A stretch of DNA of 64,000 nt from Prevotella sp. (GTDB taxonomy: Bacteria > Bacteroidota > Bacteroidia > Bacteroidales > Bacteroidaceae): the NCBI GenBank assembly GCA_017474925.1, contig JAFVGN010000060.1, positions 16,802-80,801 of the forward strand, in the 5' to 3' direction. The position numbers were made by a program, and so were the translations under genes. Below are positions 42,969 to 53,072 of this stretch, one piece after another. Under the pieces are notes generated by a model, which worked only from the letters and a program-made list of their open reading frames with translations, was not told where the DNA came from and searched no databases. Position 1 is the first letter of the stretch. Each line of letters opens with the position of its first letter.

Positions 42969-43973
42969 TTACGGGTGGCAGGAGATGACAGCTCCTGTGG
43001 CGGGATGGAGTTGCAGGGACATGTTGTAGCGCTTGAAAAGGCTGGCCTCCCGAAGCTCAACGAAACCGAACTGCGCCATGGGAATCTGGAAGGTTGCCAA
43101 TGGGAGGTCTTCCTGTTGGAGTGTTAGTTCTGCAGTGCCTGGTACGTTGGCATAAAGTCCCTCGCCCTTTTTGTTTTCAGGCAAGGGAATGTCATCGACT
43201 GGATGCAGGCTACGGAGCGTTATATAATAAGGTATACCAGAAAGGTCGTCCTTGTCGACCAGTCCCAAACGGCGTGAGAGACGGAAGGCGACTTCGCGTT
43301 CAAGCTCCTTCACGGGACAAAGGGTTACGACGTGTACGAGTGTGTCGCACAGGGTGATTCCTGTGAAGAGGCTAGTCAGTGCCTGACACTGGCTGTCGAG
43401 CTCGTTCAGCATCAGCTGGAGCTGTCGCTCGTCCTGGGGCATGTTGTCTGCCTCTCCGGTAGCTAAAAGCTGGCGGCGCTCACGGAGATCGGTAATCTGC
43501 TGTGCCGTCAGTTCCGCCATCTTGGCTTTGCTGCCTGCTGCCAGTACTTCAGCAGAGAGACTGGCCACCCGTGGAGAGCGTGACGCTTTGGGGGAACTGG
43601 CCGAAGAAACCAGCGAGGAACGGGCTGGCGCCAGTGGATCTGCATTGATGGACAAGAGCACCCCGTCATCGCTGAGACGAATGTCGGCCGCCTCGCTCTT
43701 GCCTTTCAGGTGGAGGGTGAAGCACTTGGTGGTGTCGCGCATGCCGATGGTGGTGATGTCGCAACCGATGATACGGTGAGTGGCATGAGATTCCTGACTG
43801 ACTCCCGCCACGTGCAGGTATTTGTCAGCGTAACGGGCAAACTCGCCCGGAGTATAGCTTTTTTTCTCGACCAACAGGTGGATTTGCAGAACCGTCTTGG
43901 GCAGATAGTAGGTCTGTGCCCGTAAGGGAAGGATGCCCAGAATGGAAAAAAGCAGGATAAACCGTGTTTTCAT
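42969..43973 (-). CDS. Exported DUF4831-type protein
   Basis: A 334-residue protein with a short signal peptide (MKTRFILLFSILGILPLRAQ, cleavage after RAQ) followed by TYYLPKTVLQIHLLVEKKSYTPGEFARYADKYL, the typical beginning of the DUF4831 family of Bacteroidetes. The middle (115-190) is low-complexity, Ala/Ser-rich and predicted to be helical. The function is unknown in the family. It lies 6 bases after nnrD on the same strand, so the two are cotranscribed. Confidence 0.8.
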   Translation of the reverse strand: MKTRFILLFSILGILPLRAQTYYLPKTVLQIHLLVEKKSYTPGEFARYADKYLHVAGVSQESHATHRIIGCDITTIGMRDTTKCFTLHLKGKSEAADIRLSDDGVLLSINADPLAPARSSLVSSASSPKASRSPRVASLSAEVLAAGSKAKMAELTAQQITDLRERRQLLATGEADNMPQDERQLQLMLNELDSQCQALTSLFTGITLCDTLVHVVTLCPVKELEREVAFRLSRRLGLVDKDDLSGIPYYITLRSLHPVDDIPLPENKKGEGLYANVPGTAELTLQQEDLPLATFQIPMAQFGFVELREASLFKRYNMSLQLHPATGAVISCHP

Positions 43974-43979
43974 ACGTAC

Positions 43980-45494
43980 TTACTCTTTAAGTCTTTGGTA
44001 GGCCTTGGGCAGGTAATGAATGATGTCGCTGGCTATGAGGCTCTCTTCGCCCAGGTCGTGTGCTGCCAGGTCGCCAGCCAGTCCATGCAGGTAAACGCCC
44101 AGAATGCAGGCCTCTTGTGGCTTGTAGCCCCGTGCCAGCAGACCCGTAAGGATGCCTGTCAGCACGTCGCCGCTTCCGGCTGTCGCCATGCCGCCATTGC
44201 CGGTAGAATTGAACAGAATCTGCCCGTTGGGTGTACAAATGGCCGTATAATGGCCTTTCAGAATGACATATCCCTTCAATCGCATGGCCATGTTGCGGGC
44301 CTTGGTAAGCCGCTCGTAACTATCGGCAGCATGTCCTTCAATACGGTCGAACTCCTTGGGATGAGGCGTGAGGATGATGCCCTGGGGCAGTTGTTGGACC
44401 CAGGCGGGGTGATTGCTGAGGATGTTCAGGGCATCGGCATCGGCCACGATGGGACACTGTGTACGTCGCAGCTGGGCTATCAGGGCGATAGCCGTCTGCT
44501 CGCTTTGTCCGATGCCCGGTCCGATGCCCAAGGCATTGAAATATTCCGTATCGACAGCCTCTGCAAAGATGGTCTCCTCGTTGCCGTTCTGGATGATGGC
44601 CTCTGGTACCGCAGTCTGCAGGATGGCTATGTTGCGCTTGGGAGAATTGACGGTGACCTTACCGGCTCCGGCACGCAGACAAGCCTTCGTTGCAAGGATG
44701 GCAGCACCAGCCATGCCATAGCTGCCGGCTATGAGCAAGGCGTGTCCCATCTGTCCCTTATGGGCGAAAGGACTGCGCGGCAGCAGCAATTGGCGTACCT
44801 CGCTCTCCTCGACGATGCTGTAGGCGGTGTCCAACTGGTTGATGCCTTCCTGGCTTAGCCGGATGTCAAGGATGCGCAGTTGTCCGATGAACTGCTGATT
44901 CTCGGGGAAAAGGAAAGAGAGCTTGGGCTGCTGCAGGGTCAGCGTATAGTTGGCGCGGATGATGTTGGCGCGGATGTTATAGGAATTATCCTCGGTCATC
45001 AATCCTGAAGGTACATCGATGCTGACAACCTGTGCCGGTGAGGCATTGATGTACTTGACCAGCGAGGCAAAGCCGCCCGCCAAGGGTTTGCTGATGCCCG
45101 AACCGAAAAGCCCGTCGATTACCACCATGTCGTTTTTCAATGCGGGAGGATCGAACTCGTCGACCACTTCGACGAAACTGTGGATGTGCTTGCACTCCTG
45201 CAACCGTGTCTTGTTGGCTACGCAGTCAGGGGAGAGCTTGTTGCTGATGTTGAAAAGATAGACGCTGACCTGATAGTCCTTCTCTGCCAGCATCCGGGCC
45301 ACGGCCAGTGCGTCGCCGCCATTGTTGCCGTGACCAGCAAAGACAACGACGGGCGTCGTCGGGGTATATAATTTCGTGAAGGCCTGAGTCAAGGCCCTGG
45401 CCGCACGCTCCATGAGATCGAGACTGGGAATGGGCTCGTTTTCAATGGTAAATTTGTCCAGCTCATGTATCTGAGCACTTGTAAATATCTTCAT
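43980..45494 (-). CDS. nnrD: Bifunctional NAD(P)HX epimerase / ADP-dependent NAD(P)HX dehydratase
   Basis: A 504-residue repair enzyme. The N-terminal YjeF_N half (1-215) epimerises R-NAD(P)HX, with VVVFAGHGNNGGDALAVARML and VVIDGLFGSGISKPL. The C-terminal YjeF_C half (230-504) dehydrates S-NAD(P)HX using ADP, with the end motif GNGGMATAGSGDVLTGILTGLLARG. The fusion is the usual form in bacteria. It is divergent from hpt with a 94-base gap containing -7 boxes for both directions. Confidence 0.95.
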   Translation of the reverse strand: MKIFTSAQIHELDKFTIENEPIPSLDLMERAARALTQAFTKLYTPTTPVVVFAGHGNNGGDALAVARMLAEKDYQVSVYLFNISNKLSPDCVANKTRLQECKHIHSFVEVVDEFDPPALKNDMVVIDGLFGSGISKPLAGGFASLVKYINASPAQVVSIDVPSGLMTEDNSYNIRANIIRANYTLTLQQPKLSFLFPENQQFIGQLRILDIRLSQEGINQLDTAYSIVEESEVRQLLLPRSPFAHKGQMGHALLIAGSYGMAGAAILATKACLRAGAGKVTVNSPKRNIAILQTAVPEAIIQNGNEETIFAEAVDTEYFNALGIGPGIGQSEQTAIALIAQLRRTQCPIVADADALNILSNHPAWVQQLPQGIILTPHPKEFDRIEGHAADSYERLTKARNMAMRLKGYVILKGHYTAICTPNGQILFNSTGNGGMATAGSGDVLTGILTGLLARGYKPQEACILGVYLHGLAGDLAAHDLGEESLIASDIIHYLPKAYQRLKE

Positions 45495-45501
45495 TTGACT
45501 G

Positions 45502-45509
45502 CAAAAATA
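45502..45509 (-). promoter_or_regulatory. -7 element for nnrD
   Basis: TATTTTTG on the minus strand, 8 bases before the nnrD ATG, which would leave an almost leaderless transcript. No clear -33 box. Confidence 0.4.
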
Positions 45510-45553
45510 CGAAAAATATGCTAATCAATAGCCATTCTTTGCCGAAAATTTAG

Positions 45554-45561
45554 TAATTTTG
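45554..45561 (+). promoter_or_regulatory. -7 element for the hpt-adk-obgE operon
   Basis: TAATTTTG 28 bases before the hpt ATG; the -33 TTTG is not at standard spacing. Confidence 0.5.
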
Positions 45562-45588
45562 CATCAAATTATTAAATCAAGCTAATCT

Positions 45589-46128
45589 ATGGGCATCATA
45601 AAAATCAAGGACAAGACGTTTAAGACGTCGATTTCGGAAGCGGAAATCAGACAGCGCGTCAAGGAGCTGGCTGCCAGGATCAGCAGTGATATGGAGGGCA
45701 TGAATCCTATTTTCCTGGTTGTGCTGAACGGCTCATTCATCTTTGCTGCCGATTTGTTGCGTGAGTTGACCATTCCCTGTGAGGTGTCGTTCGTGAAGCT
45801 GGCATCGTATGAAGGTACAGACTCGACGGGGGTCGTCAAGGAAGTGATAGGCCTGACGACAGACCTGACGGGGCGTAACCTGGTGATAGTAGAGGATATT
45901 GTAGATACCGGGCGTACGATGAAGCAGATGCTGGAATCACTGGGTACCCACCATCCTGCAACGGTGAGCATCTGTACGCTGTTTGTCAAACCCGAGAAGC
46001 TGGTGGTGCCACTGGATATTGACTATGCAGCCTTCTCCATCCCCAATGACTTCATTGTGGGCTATGGTCTGGACTACGACCAGCAGGGGAGAGGGCTGAA
46101 AGAGATTTACTCCTTAGCAGAAGACTGA
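45589..46128 (+). CDS. hpt: Hypoxanthine phosphoribosyltransferase
   Basis: A 179-residue purine salvage enzyme that makes IMP or GMP from hypoxanthine or guanine and PRPP. It has FLVVLNGSFIFAADLLREL, the PRPP loop VVIVEDIVDTGRTMKQML and FIVGYGLDYDQQGRGL near the end. First gene of a four-gene run (hpt, adk, obgE, M23 peptidase). Confidence 0.95.
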   Translation: MGIIKIKDKTFKTSISEAEIRQRVKELAARISSDMEGMNPIFLVVLNGSFIFAADLLRELTIPCEVSFVKLASYEGTDSTGVVKEVIGLTTDLTGRNLVIVEDIVDTGRTMKQMLESLGTHHPATVSICTLFVKPEKLVVPLDIDYAAFSIPNDFIVGYGLDYDQQGRGLKEIYSLAED

Positions 46129-46262
46129 TTATGAGAGAAGTTAAGTTACCCCATTTACCGAGTGATGTAGAGTCGCGTCAGAGCGACTTGATGCCAGACT
46201 TATGGTATGGCAAGGGAAAAGAGGCACAAAAGAAACAAGATGAACAAAAAATAAAGATACAT

Positions 46263-46835
46263 ATGAAGAATATTGTAATTTTCGGTGCCCCTGGTTCCGG
46301 CAAGGGCACACAAAGCGACCTGATGATAGCGCACTACGGACTGGGACATATCTCGACGGGTGATGTGCTACGTAATGAAATCAAGCAAGGTACAGAGCTG
46401 GGAAAGACAGCCCAGAGTTACATTGACAAGGGCAACCTGATTCCCGACGATTTGATGATATCCATCCTGGCGAATGTCTATGACTCGTATGGCCGCGGAC
46501 ACAAGGGTGTCATTTTTGACGGTTTCCCCCGCACCATCCCGCAGGCTGAGGCCCTGAAGAAGATGCTGGATGAGCGTGGTGACAAGGTGGCTGCCATGAT
46601 AGAACTGGAAGTACCTGAGGACGAGCTGATGAAACGCCTGCTGAAGCGTGGCCTGGAAAGCGGTCGTGCAGATGACAACGAGGAAACCATCAAGAAGCGC
46701 CTGGAGGTTTACCATTCCCAGACACAGCCGCTGATAGAGTGGTACAAGCAGGAAGGCCTGCATCACCATGTCTTTGGCTTGGGTACCTTGGAGCGTATCT
46801 TTGCAGATATTAAGAACGTTATTGATAACCTATAA
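46263..46835 (+). CDS. adk: Adenylate kinase
   Basis: A 190-residue enzyme, the usual length in Bacteroidales, that interconverts ATP plus AMP and two ADP. The P-loop [10 protein letters not shown] begins at residue 7. [23 protein letters not shown] and the short LID ([12 protein letters not shown]) follow, indicating the short-LID form without a zinc site. I choose the ATG at 46263 because it puts the first beta strand ([11 protein letters not shown]) at the N-terminus. An in-frame ATG at 46131, two bases after hpt, would add 44 charged residues unlike the family. Confidence 0.94.
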   Translation: MKNIVIFGAPGSGKGTQSDLMIAHYGLGHISTGDVLRNEIKQGTELGKTAQSYIDKGNLIPDDLMISILANVYDSYGRGHKGVIFDGFPRTIPQAEALKKMLDERGDKVAAMIELEVPEDELMKRLLKRGLESGRADDNEETIKKRLEVYHSQTQPLIEWYKQEGLHHHVFGLGTLERIFADIKNVIDNL

Positions 46836-46852
46836 TAGTTGCAGCGGACGAC

Positions 46853-48025
46853 ATGCCAGAAAGCAACTTCGTAGACTACGTGAAAATCCTGTGCCGTTCG
46901 GGCAAGGGCGGGCGAGGGTCGATGCACCTCCGTCATGTGAAGTATAATCCCAACGGCGGTCCTGACGGCGGCGATGGCGGAAAGGGCGGTAGCATCATTT
47001 TGCGCGGCAACCACAACTACTGGACGTTGCTGCACTTGAAGTATGAACGCCACATCTTTGCCGAGCACGGTGGAAACGGAGGTCGTGACAAATGTCACGG
47101 TACGGACGGAAAGGATGTCTATATTGACGTCCCCTGTGGTACGGTGGTCTACGATGCGGAGACGGGTAAATATGTCTGTGACGTTACCTACGACGGTCAG
47201 GAGGTCGTTCTGCTGAAAGGCGGACGTGGGGGACTGGGCAATTTCCAGTTCCGTTCGGCTACCAATCAGGCTCCTCGCTATGCACAGCCCGGAGAACCCA
47301 TGCAGGAGATGCTGGTTATCCTGGAACTGAAGCTCTTGGCCGACGTCGGTCTGGTCGGTTTCCCCAATGCCGGCAAGTCGACGCTGCTGTCATCGTTGTC
47401 GAATGCCCGTCCGAAAATAGCCAACTATCCCTTCACCACGATGGAACCCTCGCTGGGTATTGTAGGCTATAGGGACGGTAAGTCGTTTGTGATGGCCGAT
47501 ATTCCCGGCATTATAGAAGGAGCCTCGGAAGGCAAGGGGCTGGGACTGCGTTTCCTGCGTCATATAGAGCGCAACTCGCTGTTGCTGTTCATGGTTCCTG
47601 GTGATACCGATGACATCAAGAAGGAGTATGACATCCTGCTCAACGAATTGGGACGCTTTAACCCCGAGATGCTGGAAAAGCACCGCGTGCTGGCCATTAC
47701 CAAGAGTGACCTGCTGGACGACGAGCTGATAGAGATGTTGCGTGAGACGCTGCCACAGGACCTGCCTTGCGTATTTATTTCTGCCGTAGCTAACAAGGGG
47801 CTTGACGAGCTGAAGGATGTCCTTTGGAGCGAGTTGAATGCCGAGAGCAACAAGCTGGCGGTGGCGATGGCAGAGGACACGCTGATACACCGTGACAAGG
47901 ATATGACGCACTTTGCCGACGAACTGGCAGACGAGGGTGAGGACGAGGACATCTTGTTCGTTGGCGATGACGAGATAGAGGATTTGGAGGATTACGAGGA
48001 CTTTGAGTATACGGAAGAAAAATAG
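46853..48025 (+). CDS. obgE: Obg-family GTPase
   Basis: A 390-residue ribosome-associated GTPase needed for large-subunit assembly and stringent control. The glycine-rich Obg fold (1-158) has [16 protein letters not shown] and [17 protein letters not shown]. The G domain has G1 GFPNAGKST, the switch region [11 protein letters not shown]3 [11 protein letters not shown] and G4 TKSDL. The C-terminal 40 residues are strongly acidic ([23 protein letters not shown]). It lies 17 bases after adk. Confidence 0.96.
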   Translation: MPESNFVDYVKILCRSGKGGRGSMHLRHVKYNPNGGPDGGDGGKGGSIILRGNHNYWTLLHLKYERHIFAEHGGNGGRDKCHGTDGKDVYIDVPCGTVVYDAETGKYVCDVTYDGQEVVLLKGGRGGLGNFQFRSATNQAPRYAQPGEPMQEMLVILELKLLADVGLVGFPNAGKSTLLSSLSNARPKIANYPFTTMEPSLGIVGYRDGKSFVMADIPGIIEGASEGKGLGLRFLRHIERNSLLLFMVPGDTDDIKKEYDILLNELGRFNPEMLEKHRVLAITKSDLLDDELIEMLRETLPQDLPCVFISAVANKGLDELKDVLWSELNAESNKLAVAMAEDTLIHRDKDMTHFADELADEGEDEDILFVGDDEIEDLEDYEDFEYTEEK

Positions 48026-48038
48026 TCTGCCGGCTGAT

Positions 48039-48566
48039 ATGAGCAAGATCAAACCCCTGTTGTTGGTTACGGCGTTGTCATTGGCGATATCGGGCTGTTC
48101 GCAGACTCAGACAGTCTTGGCTGAGCAGGCAGACAGTTCTCAGTGGTGGTGCTATCCGTTGCCTCATGCCAAGGTCATCAGTCCGTATGGTGGCAAGCGA
48201 CACCATTCAGGAACGGATATCAAGACCAAACCCAATGACAATATCTATGCGGCTTTCGATGGCGAGGTGGTGTTTGAGGGAAACTACGGAGGTTATGGCA
48301 AACTCATCCGAATCAAACATCCTAACGGGTTGGAGACCTACTACAGCCATAATTCCAAGGATTTTGTCAAGAAGGGGGATATGGTCAAGGCAGGTCAGGT
48401 CATTGCATTAACGGGCCGTACCGGACGTGCTACCACAGAGCATCTGCATTTCGAGACACGCGTCAATGGCAAAGCCGTCAACTCCGAAAAGTTTTTCGAC
48501 CATGCCAATCATACTATCCGCCTTCGTGCTTTCAAGAAGACGAAGAACGGATATGTGAAGAAGTGA
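48039..48566 (+). CDS. Lipoprotein M23-family peptidase (LytM)
   Basis: A 175-residue lipoprotein with lipobox ISGC (Cys20) and a compact LytM domain. Zinc ligands and active-site residues are present: His56 and Asp60 in HHSGTD, His104 in YYSHN, and HLH at 135-137. It should cleave peptide cross-links in peptidoglycan. The start at 48039 gives a good lipoprotein signal; the longer frame from 48003 overlaps obgE. It follows obgE by 13 bases and converges with the second M23 gene, 7 bases away. Confidence 0.88.
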   Translation: MSKIKPLLLVTALSLAISGCSQTQTVLAEQADSSQWWCYPLPHAKVISPYGGKRHHSGTDIKTKPNDNIYAAFDGEVVFEGNYGGYGKLIRIKHPNGLETYYSHNSKDFVKKGDMVKAGQVIALTGRTGRATTEHLHFETRVNGKAVNSEKFFDHANHTIRLRAFKKTKNGYVKK

Positions 48567-48573
48567 TTTTTGT

Positions 48574-49518
48574 TTAGTTGAACTTCAGGATTTGTCCTAC
48601 CTTCAACTTGGCATTCTTTTTCAGGTGGTTGAGCTTGATGATAGCATCAACTGTCGTGCCACGATGCGTTGCAATAGAATAGAGTGTTTCGCCTTTCTTG
48701 ACTTTGTGGAAACGGGTCTCCTGAGCATAGGATGCTGCAGGAGCAGCTGTTGCCAGTTCCACTTCATCTTCGGTCATGTCTGTCGAGTCGAAGGTGATGC
48801 CACCGGCACCGCGCAGACGGGTTGCAGCAGCAGACTCCTTCTGATAAGTAGACTTACGGAACACATAGTAATCGTCGACAACATCCTGATTACGGAAATC
48901 GAACATCAGGGCAGGATTCAACGCTACACCGCAGAGACGGGTTTCAAAGTGCAGGTGAGAACCTGTACTGCGTCCCGTATTGCCACCCAGACCGATGGGG
49001 TCACCGGCACGAACTTCCTGATTCTCCTCAACCAGCTGTTTCGACATGTGGGCATAGTAGGTTTCCAAGCCATTGTCGTGACGGATGACGACATACTTGC
49101 CGTAGCCACGGCCTTCGTAGCGGACAACACGTACCTTGCCGGCAAAAGCTGCACGGATGGTGTCACCGATATAAACCTTGATGTCCAGGCCTTTATGCTG
49201 GCGGTGCCAACGTGGTCCGAAGTTAGAGGTCAGCACACGGCTAGTGGTGGGCATGCAGAAATTCTTGAGAGAGATGCGGAATGAGTCTGGCATCTCTACC
49301 ACACGACTGTGAGCATGCAAGTTGTCCCAGTCTTCATAAAGGTCTGCGGAGGGAGAGTCGAAACTTTCGATTTCTATCAGTCGGTGCAGGGCTACGCTGT
49401 CCACTGCTTTCATTTTTCTATCTATAGGAGCCTGACGTGCCAACAAGTCCTGTCCCATAACCGGGAGAGTGCTGATTGTTGCTAACGCCAGAAATGCAAA
49501 TGTCTTCAATAATTTCAT
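48574..49518 (-). CDS. Exported M23 peptidase with C-terminal LysM domain
   Basis: A 314-residue exported cell-wall endopeptidase. Signal peptide to about residue 22 (MGQ), LytM domain about 88-205 with His108 and Asp112 in QHKGLDIKV, His156 in YYAHMS and HLH at 187-189, and a LysM domain at about 271-314 (KKGETLYSIATHRGTTVDAIIKLN...LKVGQILKF) that binds glycan. Unlike its convergent neighbour it has no lipobox. It has its own promoter. Confidence 0.92.
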   Translation of the reverse strand: MKLLKTFAFLALATISTLPVMGQDLLARQAPIDRKMKAVDSVALHRLIEIESFDSPSADLYEDWDNLHAHSRVVEMPDSFRISLKNFCMPTTSRVLTSNFGPRWHRQHKGLDIKVYIGDTIRAAFAGKVRVVRYEGRGYGKYVVIRHDNGLETYYAHMSKQLVEENQEVRAGDPIGLGGNTGRSTGSHLHFETRLCGVALNPALMFDFRNQDVVDDYYVFRKSTYQKESAAATRLRGAGGITFDSTDMTEDEVELATAAPAASYAQETRFHKVKKGETLYSIATHRGTTVDAIIKLNHLKKNAKLKVGQILKFN

Positions 49519-49575
49519 TACAAAAATAAGTGGTTTCAGTGTTCAATGATATAGTGTTCTGAAAACAGAACGGTG

Positions 49576-49606
49576 CAAAGGTACGAAAAATTTCCTAAAG
49601 GGCAAT
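49576..49606 (-). promoter_or_regulatory. Promoter of the M23/LysM gene
   Basis: ATTG (49606-49603) and TACCTTTG (49583-49576) on the minus strand, 19 bases apart, 57 bases before the start. Confidence 0.6.
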
Positions 49607-49655
49607 AGCGTTAACACTCTTTATGTGTGTTTTAACACTTATAATTATTTAGGAT

Positions 49656-51758
49656 TTATGAAATAGCGCCCCAGTTGATGTTGGTCTTACGCAGTTCTCG
49701 GAGGCGTTTCCACAGCATGGTATATTGGGCGGAAGTACACGTCGGGTCGTTGTCGATAATGAGCTGGGCTTCGTCGCGGGCCATTTGTACCAATTGACCA
49801 TCACGGGCAATGTCGGCAATTTTCAAGTCGAACGCCATGCCGCTCTGCTGTGTTCCCTCCAAGTCACCGGGACCACGCAGTTTCAGGTCGGCTTCTGCAA
49901 TGCGGAATCCGTCGTTGGTCTCACACATGATATCTATGCGCTTTCGCGTGTCTTCCGCCAGTTGTTGGTTGGTGACCAAAATGCAGTATGACTGGTCGGC
50001 ACCGCGTCCGACACGCCCTCGCAGCTGGTGTAGCTGACTGAGTCCGAAGCGCTGTGCTTCGAGGATGACCATGACAGAGGCGTTAGGAACGTTGACTCCC
50101 ACCTCGATGACTGTGGTGGCCACGAGAATCTGTGTCTCGCCAAGGACGAACTTCTGCATTTCTGCTTCCTTGTCGGCAGGTTTCATCTTGCCGTGTACCT
50201 TGCTGAGCTTAAACTCAGGGAAAACCTGAGTTAGCACGGAAAAGCCGTCTTCGAGGTTTTTCAGGTCAATTTTCTCGCTTTCCTCGATGAGGGGGAAGAC
50301 GATATAAACCTGCCTGCCTTGTCGGATTTGCTGGCGGATGCTGTCGTACAGCGACGGTAAGGAGCGGTCAAAGACGTGTCGGGTGATGACGGGCTTGCGT
50401 CCCGGTGGCAGTTCGTCGATGACACTGACATCGAGATCTCCGTAGAGTGTCATGGCGAGGGTTCGGGGGATTGGGGTGGCGGTCATGACGAGGACATGTG
50501 GCGGATTGGTACTCTTGCTCCATAGTTTGGCACGCTGCGCCACACCGAAGCGGTGTTGTTCATCGACAACAACCATGCCGAGGCGGGCGAACTGTACGGT
50601 GTCCTCGATGACGGCGTGGGTGCCTACGAGGATCTGTACCGTACCATCGAGCAGACCGTCCAGTATTTCCTGGCGACGACGGCCTTTGACAATGCCTGTC
50701 AACAGGGCTACACGGATGTCCATGTCGTGCAGGAACTCCATGATGGTCTGCAGATGCTGTTCTGCCAGTATTTCCGTCGGTGCCATGATGCAGGCCTGAT
50801 AGCCGTTGTCGAGGGCGATGAGCATGGACATCAGTGCCACTAAGGTCTTGCCAGAGCCTACATCACCCTGCAAAAGACGGTTCATCTGTCGTCCGGACCC
50901 CATATCCTTGCGGATTTCGCGGATGACTCGCTTCTGGGCCTCCGTCAGGGGGAAGGGCAGGTTTTGTCGGTAGAAATTGTTGAAATGGTCGCCAATGGTG
51001 GAGAAGATATAACCCCGGTATTTGCGGCGCTGGTCACTGGCATACCTTACTATATTGAGCTGTACGTAGAACAGCTCCTCGAATTTCAGACGTACGCGAG
51101 CCTGTTCCAGTTCCCTGACATTGGCAGGATAATGTATCTTGCGCAGGGCCTCGTCACGCGACATGAGGTGCAGCTTCTGGGTGATGAAATCAGGGAGGGT
51201 CTCAGAGAGTGGCTCCTTGAGTGCATCGAGGAGCGTTTTGGCAAAACGCTCTATTGAACGGGAGTTGAGGCCGGCCTTCTTCATCTTATCCGACGTGTTG
51301 TAGTAAGGCTGCATACCCATGGACGAAAGTTCCAGCTTGTCGGCTTCGTCCATGTCGGGGTGAACCACCTGAATGCGTCCGTTGAACACCTGTGGACGTC
51401 CGAAGACCACATACTCCGTACCTATCCTGTATTTCCTGATGGCGCTGTCGGCATAGTTGAACCATGTCAAGTCCATTACCTTTCCGCTGCCATCTGTGAA
51501 GTGGGCTACTACCCGTTTCTTGCGGGCTCCCATCTTGAAGGTCTCGAAGCTGAGGATGTGTCCCTTGACCTGCACAAAAGGCATGTCGCCCGTCAGTTCG
51601 CGGATGCTGTACAGGCGGCTGCGGTCTACGTGTTTATAGGGATAGTACTGCAATAGGTCGCCATACGTGGCAATGCCCAATTCCTCGTTGAGCATCTTCT
51701 TTCTTGACGGGCCGACGCCCGGCAGGTATTGTATGTCCTGTTGCAGTATGTCGTTCAT
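49656..51758 (-). CDS. recG: ATP-dependent DNA helicase RecG
   Basis: A 700-residue superfamily 2 helicase that remodels stalled forks and branched DNA. N-terminal wedge/OB region (about 60-160) with FVQVKGHILSFETFKMG; Walker A GDVGSGKT; DEQH box in VVVDEQHRFGV; ATPIPRT (motif III); and C-terminal motifs QILVATTVIEVGVNVPNAS and QLRGRVGRG. Full-length. Last gene of the run pdxJ, DJ-1-like, ispD, recG, 30 bases after ispD. Confidence 0.96.
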   Translation of the reverse strand: MNDILQQDIQYLPGVGPSRKKMLNEELGIATYGDLLQYYPYKHVDRSRLYSIRELTGDMPFVQVKGHILSFETFKMGARKKRVVAHFTDGSGKVMDLTWFNYADSAIRKYRIGTEYVVFGRPQVFNGRIQVVHPDMDEADKLELSSMGMQPYYNTSDKMKKAGLNSRSIERFAKTLLDALKEPLSETLPDFITQKLHLMSRDEALRKIHYPANVRELEQARVRLKFEELFYVQLNIVRYASDQRRKYRGYIFSTIGDHFNNFYRQNLPFPLTEAQKRVIREIRKDMGSGRQMNRLLQGDVGSGKTLVALMSMLIALDNGYQACIMAPTEILAEQHLQTIMEFLHDMDIRVALLTGIVKGRRRQEILDGLLDGTVQILVGTHAVIEDTVQFARLGMVVVDEQHRFGVAQRAKLWSKSTNPPHVLVMTATPIPRTLAMTLYGDLDVSVIDELPPGRKPVITRHVFDRSLPSLYDSIRQQIRQGRQVYIVFPLIEESEKIDLKNLEDGFSVLTQVFPEFKLSKVHGKMKPADKEAEMQKFVLGETQILVATTVIEVGVNVPNASVMVILEAQRFGLSQLHQLRGRVGRGADQSYCILVTNQQLAEDTRKRIDIMCETNDGFRIAEADLKLRGPGDLEGTQQSGMAFDLKIADIARDGQLVQMARDEAQLIIDNDPTCTSAQYTMLWKRLRELRKTNINWGAIS

Positions 51759-51788
51759 AGGTTTCCGATAGCGGACGACAGTGAAGGT

Positions 51789-52508
51789 TTAGTTCGACGA
51801 AGTCAACTGTTCCGGACTGTCCGTTTTTTCTGTGTTAGTCTGTTGTAATAATACTTCGGAAAGGACGAGATCGTAGGGTGTTGTTATTTTGATGTTCTCG
51901 CGGTTACCGTCTACAAGGGTGATGTCGAAACCAAAAGCTTCGACCACACTGGCATCATCGGTAAAGCCATCGTTATAGGGTTGCCGGTTAGCTGCCTTTA
52001 ACAGTTGGATATCAAAGCACTGAGGCGTCTGTACCAAACGGTACTCGTCGCGTGGAACGGTCTCAGAGATGATATTGCTATTCATGTGCCGTAGTGTCTC
52101 AACGACGGGAATAACTGGGATGACGGCTTTTTTCTCGCAGGCGGTCTTATAGCAGTTGCGGATGACTTCGATGGCAGGGAAGGGGCGCACACCGTCGTGG
52201 ATGCCGACAACCCCCTCTGCATCGTCGGGGATGAGCGAGAGTCCGTTCTGTACGGAATGGAAGCGTGTCTCACCACCATCTGCCAAAAGGTATTCCACTT
52301 TGAAGTGGTACTCCTTACAAAGTTTTTTCCAATAATCTTGTTGCGCTGGGGGCAGAACGAGGATAATGATTAATTCACTTGAATATTGCCTGAACCGCTC
52401 AATGGTGCGCATCAGTACTGGTTTCCCACCTATAAGCAGGAATTGCTTGGGAATGTCTGATCCCATGCGCAGGCCCTTACCGCCAGCAACGATAATGACA
52501 TAGTTCAT
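51789..52508 (-). CDS. ispD: 2-C-methyl-D-erythritol 4-phosphate cytidylyltransferase
   Basis: A 239-residue MEP-pathway enzyme making CDP-methylerythritol for isoprenoids, including the undecaprenyl carrier used by the capsule locus. The CTP loop is [34 protein letters not shown] and [13 protein letters not shown] follow. The last twenty residues are a non-conserved tail. The start overlaps the stop of the DJ-1-like gene by ATGA. Confidence 0.94.
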   Translation of the reverse strand: MNYVIIVAGGKGLRMGSDIPKQFLLIGGKPVLMRTIERFRQYSSELIIILVLPPAQQDYWKKLCKEYHFKVEYLLADGGETRFHSVQNGLSLIPDDAEGVVGIHDGVRPFPAIEVIRNCYKTACEKKAVIPVIPVVETLRHMNSNIISETVPRDEYRLVQTPQCFDIQLLKAANRQPYNDGFTDDASVVEAFGFDITLVDGNRENIKITTPYDLVLSEVLLQQTNTEKTDSPEQLTSSN

Positions 52509-53071
52509 CTCTCCATGAGATGGGTGAAACGCATGCCATCGGCTATCTGACGGGCGTTTTGGTGGTCGGTAAGTTGTCCGAGCAGTTCGTAGGCGAAGGG
52601 GAAGGCGGCTGCAGGGCCTTCACCGGTGGTGACGTTGCCGTCGACGGTGATGAGACTACCTGTATATGTAGCTTTTTTCAGAGCCTGCTCGAAGCCTGGA
52701 TAGCAGGTGGCGAGCTTGTTGTCGAGGATGCCCAGAGGAGCGAGGACTACTGCGGGAGACGCACAGATGGCGGCAACCTTCTTCCCTGCCTTAAACTGGT
52801 CGATGACTGCCTTGCAGACACCTTCATGGGCAAACAGGTTGGAAGCCCCCGGCATGCCACCTGGCAGGAAAAGCAGGTCAGCGTCCGAGAATTCGCATTG
52901 CTCGAACATCATGTCTGCCTCGATGTTAACACTGTGTGCCGACTGTACCAGCGGAAATTCGGTGGTGCTTACTGTCGTTACGTCTAAACCTCCGCGACGC
53001 CATATGTCAACGGGTATGAGGGCTTCGACATCCTCGAAGCCGTCAGCAAGAAATACATATACTTTTTTCAT
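52505..53071 (-). CDS. DJ-1/PfpI-family protein (YajL-like)
   Basis: A 188-residue cytoplasmic protein. [18 protein letters not shown] near the start holds the conserved Glu, and [18 protein letters not shown] holds the nucleophilic Cys in the elbow typical of DJ-1 and YajL. Roles proposed for the family include stress protection and glyoxalase or deglycase activity, which is debated. It lies one base after pdxJ and overlaps ispD by four. Confidence 0.88.
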   Translation of the reverse strand: MKKVYVFLADGFEDVEALIPVDIWRRGGLDVTTVSTTEFPLVQSAHSVNIEADMMFEQCEFSDADLLFLPGGMPGASNLFAHEGVCKAVIDQFKAGKKVAAICASPAVVLAPLGILDNKLATCYPGFEQALKKATYTGSLITVDGNVTTGEGPAAAFPFAYELLGQLTDHQNARQIADGMRFTHLMER

Positions 53072-53072
53072 A

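Noticed and set aside
46131-46262. Longer adenylate kinase start
   Set aside because: The 190-residue form starting at the first beta strand matches the family length; kept only as a minor observation.
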